DNA of 64,000 nucleotides from Paraburkholderia graminis C4D1M (lineage in GTDB: Bacteria; Pseudomonadota; Gammaproteobacteria; Burkholderiales; Burkholderiaceae). The notes below the pieces were generated by a model. The model worked only from the letters and a program-made list of their open reading frames with translations. It did not search any database and had not been told where the DNA came from. Positions within the stretch are counted from its first letter, which is position 1, and each line of letters opens with the position of its first letter. Position numbers and translations under genes: made by a program. This document shows positions 45,752-54,198 of this stretch, piece after piece. The DNA is taken from assembly GCF_000172415.1 (NCBI RefSeq), contig NZ_ABLD01000014.1, positions 62,001 to 126,000 on the forward strand, read 5' to 3'.

Positions 45752-48127
45752 TTAGATCACCGCGTCCGTCGAAAGCGCAGCAGGCGACGGGGACCAGTCA
45801 GCCGGCAAGGTCGCTTCGAAGGCGGTAGGCGTTTGATCCGCGCACCAACGCTTCCACATGGTGCGCAGCGCAATCGACAGACCCGCCGCGACCTTCTCCG
45901 GCTGGAATGGAACGGAGTTCAGGCAGCGCTCGCGCATGCCGATTCGAAGTTCGTTGAGCGCGTCCAGATCGCGAGTCAACTCGAGACTCTTGCGGACAAA
46001 ATCTTCCTTGTCGCGCACGATGAACTGTTCGAGTCCAACGTGCTCGAGCCAGCAGGCGCCTCCGCGGCTCGGCATCGATATGCCGGGCATCGTGATCGTT
46101 GGGACTCCCATCCATAGCGCGTTGAGCGTCGTGGTCGAGCCCGTGTAGGGGAACGTATCGAGGCAGAGGTCGACCTGGTGGTGCTGCTGCATGTAAAGAG
46201 GCAGCGACCCGCGCGGGCAAAACGTCAGCCGGTCCGCGGTGATGCCTTCGGCGGCGAACCATTCCAGATATGTCGGCTCGTCCAGCTTGCTCGAGATCGC
46301 GCCAATCACCATTCGCGAGGACGGCTCGGCGCGCAAAATGACGCTCCAGAGTGCGATAACTTCCTGACTCAGCTTGTTCAGCCGGTTGAAGCTGCCGTAC
46401 GTGACATAGCCTTTATGAAGTGCGGGCAACGCATTCACGGGCGGGCAGTTCGGCGGCGGCATGAACGGAGCGATCGCGGGCAACAGCGCCAGCTTTTCGA
46501 CGAACTGATCCTCGAATTGCGCGGGAGGCGTGATGAAGCGATCCGACAGGTAGTAATCGAATGCGGTCATTCCGGTGGTGGCTGGATAGCCGATCCACGA
46601 CGCCTGAATAGGCGCGGGCTTGTGTGCGAGTGCAATGATTCGCGAATGCGCCGTATGCCCCGAAAGATCAATGACAATATCGATTCCGTCATCGGCAATC
46701 TTCTTGCTCAGCGCCGCATCGCCAAGATCGGCCACCGCGTGCCACGAGTCGGCGTGTGCGCGAAGCTTCTCGGTAAGGTGGTCATTCACCCCAAAGGTGT
46801 AATAGAAGTGAAGCGATAGCTCGGGGTCATGGGTCAAATGCTGCACGACGGGCAGAAGATAGTAAGCCGCCGCATGATTGCAAAAGTCGCCGGAAACGAA
46901 AGCGATGCGCAGCTTGCGCTCGGGATCACGTCGATTGGTGTAACGGCGGCTCGCAACGATGGCGGGAACGTCGTGCATTTCCCCGAATAACCTGTGTTCC
47001 TTAAGGAACGCGGCCTTGCTGATCGTATTGCTGTGCGTCAGGCAGAACAGCAAATTCGTGCGTGCGTTGCTATTGGCAGGCTCGATTTCAAGCGCGGTGC
47101 GCAGCGCGGCTTCGGCTTCCGCGATAGCGCCGATGCCGAGATACACGTTGCCCAGCGAACTGTGTACAGAAGCCGAGCGCGGTGCAAGCTGTGCGGCTCG
47201 CATGCATGACGCAATCGCCTCGGCGCGCCGTCCAAGCGCGACCAGCGTGACGCCGAGAATCCGATGTGCCTCTGCGTGATCCGGCGCAATGGCGATAAGT
47301 TGCCGTGCGTGCCGTTCGGCTTCGTCCAGCGCGCCGGTGTGGCGCGATGTATCGGCGAGCAGTAACCGGCAAATCATGTCAGTGGGATCCAGCTCCACGC
47401 CTTTGCGCGACGCTTCGAGTACTTCGCGGAATTGATTGTTCTTGTGAAGCGAAATGGAGAGCGCACGCCAACACTGGATGTCTTTCGGGTAGCGAGCGGT
47501 CAGCTTGCGAGCGAGCTTGATGGCTTCCGGGAAATTGCCCTTGTGCACCAGCGCGTTGTGCTTTTGAATCTCCGCGGCCGATGCTGCACGATGCTGAGCC
47601 GCGCTCAACGGTACGCGCGCGATTTTTGCCGGCTCCTCGGCCGCTTCGCCGATGACCAGATTGACGTCTTGCACAGCGTCCGGATGCGCATTGACTTTGA
47701 TTTCCATCCGCTTTTCCGGCTGCGCCAACTGATGAATCAGGCTATTCATCGCGGGGCCTTGAACGCCCTGCTGTTGTGCCAGCTCCACCGCGGTCCATGC
47801 GGCTGCTAACTGATTGCTTTCGAACAGCGCATTGATATAGGCGACCCAATACTGTCCGTTGGACGGTCTCACGCCTAGCGCGACTTCGAAGTGCGGAACG
47901 GCTTCGGCGGCGCGGTTCGTCTGGACCTTGATCACGCCGAGGTTGTAGTTCGCGTCCGGATGCTCCGGCATGGCCTCGAGAATGGCTTCGAACAGCGCGC
48001 GCGCGTCGTCGATCTCACCCTTGTGATATTGCTCGATGGCGCTCTGCATGACGAGAGCGATGTCCTGAGCACGCTGCTGTTCAGGAGTGAGAGGCTGGGA
48101 CGTCGGGAACTGGAATTGGATGGACAT
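45752..48127 (-). CDS. TPR-containing SPINDLY/GT41-type glycosyltransferase, probably for flagellin
   Basis: A 791-residue protein. The N-terminal half has at least eight TPR-type helical repeats (about residues 20-115 and 185-365, e.g. AEAHRILGVTLVALGRRAEAI). The C-terminal half is a GT41-like domain: RIAFVSGDFCNHAAAYYL, DLSGHTAHSRI, IQASWIGYPATTG, and TGSTTTLNALWMGVPTIT. This is the O-GlcNAc-transferase-like family that glycosylates Ser/Thr of proteins. It lies immediately downstream of fliT-fliD-fliC. In B. cenocepacia a gene of this kind (flmQ) modifies flagellin. The protein is cytoplasmic. Confidence 0.85.
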   Translation of the reverse strand: MSIQFQFPTSQPLTPEQQRAQDIALVMQSAIEQYHKGEIDDARALFEAILEAMPEHPDANYNLGVIKVQTNRAAEAVPHFEVALGVRPSNGQYWVAYINALFESNQLAAAWTAVELAQQQGVQGPAMNSLIHQLAQPEKRMEIKVNAHPDAVQDVNLVIGEAAEEPAKIARVPLSAAQHRAASAAEIQKHNALVHKGNFPEAIKLARKLTARYPKDIQCWRALSISLHKNNQFREVLEASRKGVELDPTDMICRLLLADTSRHTGALDEAERHARQLIAIAPDHAEAHRILGVTLVALGRRAEAIASCMRAAQLAPRSASVHSSLGNVYLGIGAIAEAEAALRTALEIEPANSNARTNLLFCLTHSNTISKAAFLKEHRLFGEMHDVPAIVASRRYTNRRDPERKLRIAFVSGDFCNHAAAYYLLPVVQHLTHDPELSLHFYYTFGVNDHLTEKLRAHADSWHAVADLGDAALSKKIADDGIDIVIDLSGHTAHSRIIALAHKPAPIQASWIGYPATTGMTAFDYYLSDRFITPPAQFEDQFVEKLALLPAIAPFMPPPNCPPVNALPALHKGYVTYGSFNRLNKLSQEVIALWSVILRAEPSSRMVIGAISSKLDEPTYLEWFAAEGITADRLTFCPRGSLPLYMQQHHQVDLCLDTFPYTGSTTTLNALWMGVPTITMPGISMPSRGGACWLEHVGLEQFIVRDKEDFVRKSLELTRDLDALNELRIGMRERCLNSVPFQPEKVAAGLSIALRTMWKRWCADQTPTAFEATLPADWSPSPAALSTDAVI

Positions 48128-48230
48128 GATGCTCGCACGAGGAAGCTGTACGTTGGATTATCAAGTCCGAATTCGCGCCGTGAAGGGTGGAAGTGACGGC
48201 AAAATGGCCACCAATTCACCTGATTACGGA

Positions 48231-48262
48231 GCACAAAAAGAAACGCCCGCGCAAGGCGGGCG
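48231..48262 (-). terminator. Terminator of the fliD-fliT transcript
   Basis: On the minus strand the stem CGCCCGC / GCGGGCG is followed by TTTCTTTTTG, about 80 bases after the fliT stop. Confidence 0.82.
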
Positions 48263-48343
48263 AGGGTGCAACGAGCGCAGCTTTACTCCGGTGCGCAGTT
48301 GTTGTTGGCTTACGGTTAAGGCGTCTTTGCGCCGCTTATCGGC

Positions 48344-48643
48344 TTACAGCAACGCCGTTTTCTGATACTTGTCGACGGCGCTCGCGCGGCGCATCGCGGC
48401 CGTGAATTCGGCCTGCAATTCCACTTGCGTGGTTTGCGCATTGGCGTAAAGCGCTGCGTCGCGCGCGACGATCGAACGGATCACGTCGAGCGAGCCTTGC
48501 ACCTGCTGCGCGTCAAGCGACATGATCAGCGGCGAGCGGATTTCGGCGAGCCGCGCGGCTTCGGGCCAGTCGGCCAGCGCGGCCGCTTGCTCGATCTCGC
48601 CGGTCAGCGCCAGCACTTTCCCGATCAGGGCAGAGGACTCCAT
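48344..48643 (-). CDS. fliT: Flagellar protein FliT
   Basis: A 99-residue all-helical protein, the normal size of the FliT chaperone that binds the FliD cap protein and inhibits FlhD4C2. It starts 17 bases after the fliD stop in the same direction. Family identity rests on this position, its length and the helical pattern; sequence conservation in FliT is low. ACGGAGAACGC precedes the ATG. Confidence 0.8.
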   Translation of the reverse strand: MESSALIGKVLALTGEIEQAAALADWPEAARLAEIRSPLIMSLDAQQVQGSLDVIRSIVARDAALYANAQTTQVELQAEFTAAMRRASAVDKYQKTALL

Positions 48644-48660
48644 GTGCGTTCTCCGTGACG

Positions 48661-50187
48661 TTACTTGTTGGTCGCGAGTGCGCCGGCGCTATTCGTGCCG
48701 CCGAACAGTTGCGTCAGGTACTGCGAGTTGTTGTTCATCGTCGCCATCAACGTGTTGAGCGCCGTGAACTGCGCCGAGTATTGGCTCGTCAGCTGCGCAA
48801 TGTAGTCGTTCAGGCTCGTCTGTTGTGTCTGGATGCTCTTCAGGTCGGAGTTCAGCGCGGTGGTCCGCACGTCGATCATGCCGCCTGTCTTCGTGAAATT
48901 GGTGATGCTGGTGCTCAACTGCGCGCCGATGCCGTTGGTCGAATTGAACAGCGAGGCCACCGTCGACGAGTTGTTCTGCAATGCGTTGGTGAGCGCCGCG
49001 CTATCCACCTGCAACGTGCCGTCGGCTTGCAGCGAGATACCGATCGAGCCGAGGCTCTGCGACGTGCTGCCGTTCTTCACGCCGCTCGCGACAATCGACG
49101 AAAGCGCGTTCTTGATCGTGTTGAGCGTGGAATCGCCGAGCAACGGACCCTGCGTCGTCGCGCCCTGCGTGTATTGCGCGAGCGTGCCCATGGTCGTCAC
49201 GACCGTGTTGTAGAGCGACACGAAGTTGTTGATCGCGCTGGCCTGCGAGGTGGTGTCCGCGGCAACCGTCAGCGTTTGCGTGGTCGCGGGGGTCGTCACC
49301 GCGGCCGACGTCAGGTTCAGCGTCACGCCTGCGATCGCGCTCGTGACCGAGTTGGTCGAGCTGGACGCGGCAATGCCGTTGATCTTGAACTCGGCGTCTT
49401 GTGCAGCCGTGCTTTGTGTCCACGCGCTCGCGTTGTTGGCCGACGTGATGGTCGACTGGCCGCCCGTCGTACTGGCCGTCGACGTCACGCCGAGGCTCGA
49501 CAGGCCGTTATCGCCGCTCAGGTTGCCGACCGCCACGCTGATCGTGTTGGACGCGCCGGTCGTGCTCGACGCGAGCACGAGGTGGGCGCCGTCAGTGCCG
49601 TTCACGACAGTCGCCGTGATGCCCGGGTTGCCGGTCGCGCTGTTGATTGCGGCGGCGATGCCGGCAACGGTGTTGTTGCTGCTCGTGATCGACACATCAA
49701 ACGACTTGCTGCCGAGCGAGAGCGACAGCGTGCCCGTACCGAGCGCCTGGCTAGCCGTGAAAGCCGACGACGACAGCGCCTGCGACGCCGCGACCTGCGA
49801 GACCGCGACGCTGTAGCTGCCGGCGACCGCGCCCGTAGTGGCAGTCGCGGTGATGCCGGTGCCGCCGCTCAAGGTCGCGGTAAAAGTATTCTGGAGTCCG
49901 CCGTTGGACAGCGAAGTGAGGCCCGTTTCCAGCGCGCCAAGCGCGGCCGAAAGCGTGCCGAATGCGGAAATCTGGGTGTTGTCCGAGCTTTGTTGCGCCG
50001 TCAACGCGGCAACCTGGCCGGCAGTCTTCGAATTTACGAGAGCCGTGACGAGCGTCGACACGTCCAGCGACGAATTGCCCGTCGCGCCCGTGATGACCGA
50101 CTGCATGGCCTGCTGCAGGGCTGCATTGTCGGCTGCGACAGTCGCTGATGCCGCGCTCGCCGCCGATGAACTCGTAATCGTTGACAT
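48661..50187 (-). CDS. fliD: Flagellar hook-associated protein 2 (filament cap)
   Basis: A 508-residue secreted protein that caps the growing filament. It is rich in Ser, Thr, Ala and Asn, with no Cys. The N-terminal region (GNSSLDVSTLVTALVNSKTAG) and the C-terminal coiled coil (LNDYIAQLTSQYSAQFTAL, then LTQLFGGTN) are typical. Export is by the flagellar type III system, so there is no signal peptide. GGAGCATTTTC lies ahead of the ATG. It is a candidate substrate of the neighbouring glycosyltransferase because of its Ser/Thr content. Confidence 0.95.
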   Translation of the reverse strand: MSTITSSSAASAASATVAADNAALQQAMQSVITGATGNSSLDVSTLVTALVNSKTAGQVAALTAQQSSDNTQISAFGTLSAALGALETGLTSLSNGGLQNTFTATLSGGTGITATATTGAVAGSYSVAVSQVAASQALSSSAFTASQALGTGTLSLSLGSKSFDVSITSSNNTVAGIAAAINSATGNPGITATVVNGTDGAHLVLASSTTGASNTISVAVGNLSGDNGLSSLGVTSTASTTGGQSTITSANNASAWTQSTAAQDAEFKINGIAASSSTNSVTSAIAGVTLNLTSAAVTTPATTQTLTVAADTTSQASAINNFVSLYNTVVTTMGTLAQYTQGATTQGPLLGDSTLNTIKNALSSIVASGVKNGSTSQSLGSIGISLQADGTLQVDSAALTNALQNNSSTVASLFNSTNGIGAQLSTSITNFTKTGGMIDVRTTALNSDLKSIQTQQTSLNDYIAQLTSQYSAQFTALNTLMATMNNNSQYLTQLFGGTNSAGALATNK

Positions 50188-50240
50188 GAAAATGCTCCGT
50201 GCGTCCGTGTTGATGCGTGATGGGCGTAACAGAAATGCTG

Positions 50241-50262
50241 GATGGAAGGCGAGCCTTCCATC
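50241..50262. repeat. Hairpin in the fliD 5' leader
   Basis: Ten-base arms GATGGAAGGC and GCCTTCCATC with two bases between. It lies between the fliC terminator and the fliD start, so it would be in the fliD leader if fliD has its own promoter. Confidence 0.55.
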
Positions 50263-50269
50263 GAAACGC

Positions 50270-50309
50270 TAAAAACCGGACAACGCGCGGTGAAGCGCGA
50301 GGTCCGGTC
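50270..50309 (-). terminator. Terminator of fliC
   Basis: On the minus strand the stem ACCGGAC...GTCCGGT encloses a GC-rich inner stem (GCGC/GCGC) and is followed by TTTTAG. It starts 16 bases after the fliC stop. Confidence 0.85.
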
Positions 50310-50324
50310 AAACTTCAGAAGCTA

Positions 50325-51497
50325 TTACTGGAGCAGCTTCAGAACTTGCTGCGGCTGCGAGTTGGCTTGCGCCAGAACCGAGATACCAGCTTGTTGCAGC
50401 ACTTGAGCCTTCGAGAGGTTAGCAGTTTCCTGCGCGAAGTTCGCGTCGGTGATCTGCGATTGTGCCGACGACAGGTCGGTTGCTTCAGCTTGCTGCGACG
50501 TTGCAATCGCGCTGAAACGGTTCTGTGCTGCACCGAGACTTGCTTGCAGGTTGCTGACCGCGGTCAAGGCGTTGTCGATTGCGACCATTGCCACGTTCGC
50601 GCCGCTGACCGTGCTGATGTCCAGCTTCGACACCGACGTGTTCGACGCGTTGACTGCGCCGATCTGTGCCGTTGCGGCGAGGACCGACTTGTCCAGCGCT
50701 GCGTTCGTCTGGTCGTATGCAGCCGTGTTCATCGTCAGCGTCGTGACCGGAGCGCCCAACGTCGCGTTCGTCTGTGCACCTGCCGAGAAAATCGTGCTAG
50801 CGGCTGCCGAGCTGATCGCCGAACCGTTCTGGTCGGTGAAGCTGAAGCCACCATGACCGTCCGACAGCACGTTGATCGACGTGATGATGTTCGCGCTCGG
50901 CGTCGACGTTGCTGCTGCGCCCGTCGCTGCGTCGATGTTCAGGTTGCTGATCGTGCCAGCCAGTTGGCCGGTTGCCAGCGAACCGCTGCCGAGGCTAGCG
51001 GCCGACATGCTCTTCGACAGGTCGAGGTTGATCGTCTGACCGACGTTCGCGCCAACCTGGAAGCCGACGATACCAGCCGAGCCGTCCAGAATGTTCGTGC
51101 CGTTGTACGTCGTTTGCGACGCGATACGGTTCACTTCCTGGATTTGCTGCGCAACTTCCTTCTGCAGCGCTGCCTGGTCCGACGACGACATCGTGCCGGT
51201 CGAAGCCTGCACAGCCAGCGTACGGATACGTTGCAGGCTGGAAGTCAGCGAGGACAGCGCGCTCGACGCCGTCTGAATCAGCGACACGCCGTCGTTCGCG
51301 TTCGACACGCCCTGGCCCAGACCGTTGATCTGGGTTTGCATACGGGTCGAAATTGCCAGACCTGCTGCATCGTCAGCCGCGCTGTTGATGCGCTTGCCCG
51401 ACGACAGGCGGGTGATGGCTTGCGACAGGGCGCTTTGCGAGCCGCTGAGGTTTTGCTGTGCAACCAGCGAGTTGATATTGCTATTGATTCCGAGCAT
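50325..51497 (-). CDS. fliC: Flagellin
   Basis: A 390-residue filament subunit. The N-terminal D0/D1 region is typical (MLGINSNINSLVAQQNL, SGKRINSAADDAAGLAI, QGVSNANDGVSLIQTA). The C-terminal D1/D0 region is equally conserved (NFAQETANLSKAQVLQQAG, ending QVLKLLQ). The middle (about 150-290) is the variable, surface-exposed part and is Ser/Thr/Asn-rich, so glycosylation sites would be expected there. ATG 51497 has AGGAG seven bases ahead. Sigma-28 transcription is indicated by the promoter at 51584-51610. Confidence 0.97.
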   Translation of the reverse strand: MLGINSNINSLVAQQNLSGSQSALSQAITRLSSGKRINSAADDAAGLAISTRMQTQINGLGQGVSNANDGVSLIQTASSALSSLTSSLQRIRTLAVQASTGTMSSSDQAALQKEVAQQIQEVNRIASQTTYNGTNILDGSAGIVGFQVGANVGQTINLDLSKSMSAASLGSGSLATGQLAGTISNLNIDAATGAAATSTPSANIITSINVLSDGHGGFSFTDQNGSAISSAAASTIFSAGAQTNATLGAPVTTLTMNTAAYDQTNAALDKSVLAATAQIGAVNASNTSVSKLDISTVSGANVAMVAIDNALTAVSNLQASLGAAQNRFSAIATSQQAEATDLSSAQSQITDANFAQETANLSKAQVLQQAGISVLAQANSQPQQVLKLLQ

Positions 51498-51583
51498 GGA
51501 AAATCTCCTAAATAAGCCTGAGCCCAATACGCCATATTGGCATCGGCGGAAGCTTCGTTCATTGCTGGCCGCCTCAGTGAAGG

Positions 51584-51610
51584 TTGACGGCCCTCCTAAA
51601 AAAAACTTGA
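51584..51610 (-). promoter_or_regulatory. Sigma-28 (FliA) promoter of fliC
   Basis: On the minus strand: TCAAGTTT, then 11 bases, then GCCGTCAA (consensus TAAAGTTT-N11-GCCGATAA; one and two mismatches). The expected start would give a leader of about 80 bases. Confidence 0.78.
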
Positions 51611-51762
51611 GGAACTTTCTGTAATCGCACACCGATTGGCTCGCCTGATCGGGCGCGCGGGCCGCGCCGGACAAGCGTTTGAGGCCGATCCGCCAGGCGC
51701 GCTGCGGGATTTGAAAAGGCGGCGTATCCTCTTTTTCTCTTGCGATAAAGCCGGGAGAAATC

Positions 51763-52704
51763 ATGCAAAAGCGCCGCATTGGACACTCTGAATTGCAAGT
51801 CGCGCCGCTTATGTTCGGCGGCAATGTATTCGGCTGGACCGCCGACGAAGCGACTTCGTTTTCGATTCTCGACGCGTTCGTCGACGCCGGGCTGGACTTC
51901 ATCGACACGGCCGACGTGTATTCCGCGTGGGTGCCCGGCAACCACGGCGGCGAGTCGGAGGCGATCATCGGCAAGTGGTTTCAGCGTAGCGGCAAGCGCG
52001 ACAGGATCGTGCTCGCGACCAAAGTGTCGAAGCATCCGCAACGCAAGGGGCTCTCGGCCGCGAACATTCAGGCAGCCGTCGAAGATTCGCTGCGGCGCTT
52101 GCAGACCGATTACATCGACATCTATTTTTCCCACGACGACGACACCGCGACGCCGCTTGCCGAGACGCTCGGCGCGTATCAGCGGCTGATCGAGGCGGGC
52201 AAGGTGCGGGTGATCGGCGCGTCGAACTACAGCGGCGCGCGCGTGGAGGAGGCGCTGGCGCTGTCCCGTCAGCATGGGCTGCCGGAATATCAGGTGTTGC
52301 AGCCGGAGTACAACCTGTACGATCGCGCCGGATATGAGACCGATCTGGAGCCGGTGGCGCTCGCCTATCAGCTCGGCGTGGTCGTGTACTGGAGTCTCGC
52401 GAGCGGATTTTTCTCCGGGAAATATCGTTCGAAGGAAGATCTTGCCGACAAGGCGCGCGGAAGCCGCGTCGAGAAGTATCTGAACGAGCGCGGCCTGCGA
52501 ATCCTCGGGGCGCTCGACCGGGTCGCGGCGCGGCACGCCAGTACGCCGGCCAGCGTCGCGCTGGCGTGGCTGATCGCCCGGCCGAGCGTGACCGCGCCGA
52601 TTGCGAGCGCGACGTCGCTGCAGCAGCTGGAGAGCCTCGTCGCTGCTGTTCATCTGACGCTGACGGGCAGCGATATCCGGGAACTGGACGATGCGAGCGC
52701 CTGA
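51763..52704 (+). CDS. Aldo/keto reductase
   Basis: A 313-residue (alpha/beta)8 NADPH-dependent reductase. It shows the start RRIGHSELQVAPLMFGGNVFG and DFIDTADVYSAW with catalytic Asp and Tyr. The usual Lys is in VLATKVSKHP and a His is in IYFSHDDD. The C-terminal NADP-binding region has PIASATSLQQLESL. It reduces carbonyls on sugars or aldehydes; the natural substrate is unknown. GGGAG lies seven bases before the ATG. It is a single gene between fliC and rpsU. Confidence 0.92.
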   Translation: MQKRRIGHSELQVAPLMFGGNVFGWTADEATSFSILDAFVDAGLDFIDTADVYSAWVPGNHGGESEAIIGKWFQRSGKRDRIVLATKVSKHPQRKGLSAANIQAAVEDSLRRLQTDYIDIYFSHDDDTATPLAETLGAYQRLIEAGKVRVIGASNYSGARVEEALALSRQHGLPEYQVLQPEYNLYDRAGYETDLEPVALAYQLGVVVYWSLASGFFSGKYRSKEDLADKARGSRVEKYLNERGLRILGALDRVAARHASTPASVALAWLIARPSVTAPIASATSLQQLESLVAAVHLTLTGSDIRELDDASA

Positions 52705-53065
52705 ACGGTTGCGGCGGCCTGGCGTAATCCCTAAACCCCTGGTACGATGGACAGTTTCCTGATATCATCGGGAGTGAATTGAGATCTTTGCCTGTTTCGT
52801 CATCGTCTTTTCGTTGATGGAAGGTTTGGCGAAACGGCAGCAGGCGCGGCTTTGCAATACGTCTGTCCGCGTTCCGCGGTGAGCTCCACACCTCTCTTTT
52901 CCGGCCTCCGTGGCCGCTTTGCCTCTCGTTTCATTCGTGGTTTGGCCGGGTTCTTCCCGCGTTTGCCTGTTACTGGCCATGAATCGAAACGACCGGAGGG
53001 CCGGCGCGTGAGCGGTTTCCCCGCCACGCAATTAACCCCTATCAAGTGATTGAGTTAGGAATTAC
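52705..53065. other. Long rpsU leader region
   Basis: These 361 bases before rpsU hold no supported gene. A 65-codon TTG frame at 52852-53049 ends just before rpsU but lacks a ribosome site. The rpsU promoter and any leader control should lie here. Confidence 0.45.
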
Positions 53066-53278
53066 ATGACGACGATTCTTCTGAAAGAAAACGAGCCGTT
53101 CGAAGTGGCGATTCGCCGCTTTCGTCGCGCAATCGAAAAGAACGGCCTGATCGCAGAACTGCGTGAGCGCCAATCGTACGAAAAGCCGACCACGGCACGT
53201 AAGCGCAAGAAGGCTGCTGCTGTGAAGCGCCTGCACAAGCGCCTGCGCAGCCAGATGCTGCCGAAGAAGCTGCACTAA
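53066..53278 (+). CDS. rpsU: 30S ribosomal protein S21
   Basis: A 70-residue, highly basic protein. It starts MTTILLKENEPFEVAIRRFRRAIEK and has an Arg/Lys-rich C-terminus (ARKRKKAAAVKRLHKRLRSQ). S21 helps 30S subunits bind mRNA at the Shine-Dalgarno interaction. TTAGGAATTAC precedes the ATG. A terminator follows. Confidence 0.98.
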   Translation: MTTILLKENEPFEVAIRRFRRAIEKNGLIAELRERQSYEKPTTARKRKKAAAVKRLHKRLRSQMLPKKLH

Positions 53279-53301
53279 GCACGCTTTTTCAGCACGGTCA
53301 G

Positions 53302-53346
53302 AACGGCGGTGTGAGCTTCGAAAGAAGCCACATCGCCGTTTTGCTT
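53302..53346 (+). terminator. Terminator of rpsU
   Basis: AACGGCGGTGTG pairs with CACATCGCCGTT (one mismatch) around an inner AGCTTC/GAAGC pair, followed by TTGCTTT. Confidence 0.85.
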
Positions 53347-53403
53347 TATGGGCGCCAGGTTGCCTCGCGAGTTGGCGCGGGCTGCGGCGCGCGCCTTGTA
53401 GCG

Positions 53404-53829
53404 TTAAGCCGCGTTCTTCAGCATGTGCGCCGACAGACCGAACTGGCGTGCAATCGAATTCAAGCGGTCATCCCATTCCCACGTGCCGAACACATCGTGC
53501 ACGTTTTGCAGGCAGCTAAGCAGATCGATCGTCTCCTGATCGTACACATTGATGCGCGACCGCAGCAGCGCCTTGCGCAGAGCGGCGATGCCGGCGTCCA
53601 TGTAAGCGGGCGCCGCGACGGGCGTTTTGCCGATATAGCGCACGGGCACGCCTTCCATGGCCGTCATGTAATCGCGCAGTTTGATGAAGTTGCCGACTGG
53701 GCAGCCGCCGCAATAGCCGCGGTAAGCGCCGCCTCCGCGCGGCAGGAGCGCCGCGCGCTTTTGCCCGAAGAGATGGCTGACGGCCTGGTCGAAAATGTCC
53801 TGATGGGTGAGGAAGGTAAGAGTTTTCAT
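53404..53829 (-). CDS. Unrecognised 141-residue protein
   Basis: A soluble protein without signal peptide or membrane span. The most distinctive part is GGAYRGYCGGCPVGNFI at about residues 33-49, with a Cys-Gly-Gly-Cys pair; a further Cys is near residue 106. The C-terminal half is helical (INVYDQETIDLLSCLQNVHDVF, then WEWDDRLNSIARQFGL). It could bind a metal or form a disulfide, but I do not recognise the family. The ribosome site is weak. It is convergent with rpsU. Confidence 0.65.
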   Translation of the reverse strand: MKTLTFLTHQDIFDQAVSHLFGQKRAALLPRGGGAYRGYCGGCPVGNFIKLRDYMTAMEGVPVRYIGKTPVAAPAYMDAGIAALRKALLRSRINVYDQETIDLLSCLQNVHDVFGTWEWDDRLNSIARQFGLSAHMLKNAA

Positions 53830-54198
53830 GATGGTTTCGCTATGCGACGCGGTCGTTACTCGTTATTGAGCGGCTGATTCCAGTATCCCGCTTGCGTTCG
53901 CTGGCGAAACCCCGACTAGCATCGCGAAACGTCCTCAATTCGAAGATTCGCGCGAGTCCGAGGAGCGCTTTGCGCCGGCGTTGCGGCGGCGAACGCAGCG
54001 GTCACTGCTGCTTGTGACCGCTCATAACCGTATAACGGCCGGCACCGGCGATAAGCACAGCAGGGCTTTACCGGATAGCTGATGCGGACGGGCGTGTGAT
54101 GATCTCGCAAGGGGACTGTTGCGAGCGAGGCCGTTGCGATAAAGCGATGCTCCGTCGGCCAGAGCGGCTATACGAGTCGCCGATTGAACGCCCCAACC
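53830..54198. other. Region between the unknown gene and tag
   Basis: These 369 bases have no supported gene. They contain a 7-bp inverted repeat (CGGTCAC / GTGACCG, 8-base spacer, 53999-54020), possibly an operator for the gene at 53404-53829. Confidence 0.45.

Noticed and set aside
52852..53049. A 65-codon TTG frame just before rpsU, possible leader protein
   Set aside because: It has no ribosome site and a composition like the flanking non-coding DNA. The position is suggestive only.
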